Assembly (NCBI GenBank): GCA_964630265.1
Contig: CAZVRW010000016.1
Span: 1 to 62,127, forward strand
Length of the DNA: 62,127 nt
Origin: CAZBWP01 sp964630265
GTDB taxonomy: Bacteria > Pseudomonadota > Alphaproteobacteria > Rhodospirillales > Defluviicoccaceae
Reading direction: 5' to 3'
Below, piece by piece: positions 61,742 through 62,127 of the stretch. The position numbers were made by a program, and so were the translations under genes. The stretch's first letter is position 1, and each line of letters starts with the position of its first letter. The notes under the pieces are model-generated. The model was not told the DNA's origin. It saw nothing but the letters and a program-made list of their open reading frames with translations, and ran no database searches.

Positions 61742-62050
61742 TCATAGCTTGATCTCGACGTCGACGCCGGCGGCCAGGTCGAGCTTCATCAGCGCATCGA
61801 CGGTCTGCGGCGTCGGGTCGACGATGTCGAGCACCCGCTTGTGGGTGCGAATTTCGAACTGCTCACGCGACTTTTTGTCGATGTGCGGCGATCGCAGCAC
61901 GGTGAACCGCTCGATCCGCGTCGGCAGCGGGATCGGGCCGCGCACCTGCGCGCCCGTCCGCCGCGCGGTATTGACGATCTCCCGCGCCGACTGATCGAGC
62001 ACGCGATGGTCGAAGGCTTTCAGCCCGATGCGGATGTTCTGGTTTTCCAT
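61742..62050 (-). CDS. rpsJ: 30S ribosomal protein S10
   Basis: A 102-residue protein, also the NusE antitermination factor: I-R-I-G-L-K-A-F-D-H-R-V-L-D-Q-S and G-P-I-P-L-P-T-R-I-E-R-F-T-V-L-R-S-P-H-I-D. It links to NusA encoded earlier in the window. First gene of the S10 group, 42 bases after tuf. Confidence 0.98.
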   Translation of the reverse strand: MENQNIRIGLKAFDHRVLDQSAREIVNTARRTGAQVRGPIPLPTRIERFTVLRSPHIDKKSREQFEIRTHKRVLDIVDPTPQTVDALMKLDLAAGVDVEIKL

Positions 62051-62092
62051 GGTTCTGATCGGGCCTCGCGGCCGCGCTCCTTCAGCGGCTGG

Positions 62093-62127
62093 CTATTCGA
62101 TGATCTTGGCGACGACGCCGGCGCCGA
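62093..62127 (-). CDS. tuf: Elongation factor Tu, last codons (rest outside window)
   Basis: The minus strand reads G-A-G-V-V-A-K-I-I-E then TAG, the C-terminal end of EF-Tu. Position directly upstream of rpsJ is the standard tuf-S10 junction. Only 35 bases are present. Confidence 0.85.
   Translation of the reverse strand, partial: GAGVVAKIIE

Overview
The window is a gene-dense, G+C-rich chromosomal segment of an alphaproteobacterium, most likely of the Rhodospirillales or a close relative. The case rests on marker combinations rather than one gene: a MucR zinc-finger regulator, Fur plus the heme-responsive Irr, the GANTC methyltransferase CcrM beside rnhB, the F1-ATPase chaperone ATP12, a YlxR-L7Ae fusion, and the order rplQ-degP-rarA behind the alpha operon. 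There is no sign of phage, insertion sequences, CRISPR arrays or a plasmid backbone. This is core genome with a few accessory islands. It opens inside rimI and closes inside tuf.

Layout. (1) 1-7070: end of rimI, tusA-like gene (minus), mucR, fur, then an overlapping run miaB-phoH-ybeY-corC-lnt (tRNA modification, ribosome/RNA maturation, lipoprotein acylation). (2) 7071-9824: XRE regulator, metK, trmB. (3) 9843-17166: the rimP-nusA-ylxR-infB-rbfA-truB-rpsO operon, preceded by a leader with a textbook intrinsic terminator, then pnp. (4) 19406-24234: nitronate-monooxygenase-like flavoprotein, irr, rubrerythrin, a two-cluster Fe-S/CCG protein and a DUF3501 protein. This is the most interesting block: it looks like an iron/peroxide-responsive module with stacked Fur-like and Irr-like operators. 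(5) 24246-31343: an odd palindromic element, SH3 protein, hydroxyacid dehydrogenase, M48 lipoprotease, etfBA with 3-hydroxybutyryl-CoA dehydrogenase, and an olsBA-like ornithine-lipid pair. (6) 31344-34311: ccrM, rnhB, an orphan small gene, and a YbaK-type deacylase. (7) 34340-39987: SLC13-type transporter, MgtE, tRNA-Leu(GAG), lipB, and a GGDEF protein with a degenerate CZB-like sensor. (8) 40050-46353: a minus-strand run acyP, 2TM protein, atp12, gph-type phosphatase, two small heat-shock proteins, RluC-type synthase, HAD hydrolase and rarA. (9) 46350-62127: degP and then, read right to left, tuf-S10-spc-alpha ribosomal protein operons with secY, adk and rpoA.

How it works together. Most of the window builds and regulates the translation machinery. 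The accessory genes point to respiration on acyl-CoA or amino-acid electrons (ETF, 3-hydroxybutyryl-CoA dehydrogenase), envelope lipid remodelling, cell-cycle methylation, and defence against peroxide and iron stress.

Limits. Everything was read by eye from the sequence. Promoters and operators are motif matches only. Several start codons are choices between in-frame alternatives and are flagged. Many long open frames antisense to these genes are high-G+C shadows and were left out.
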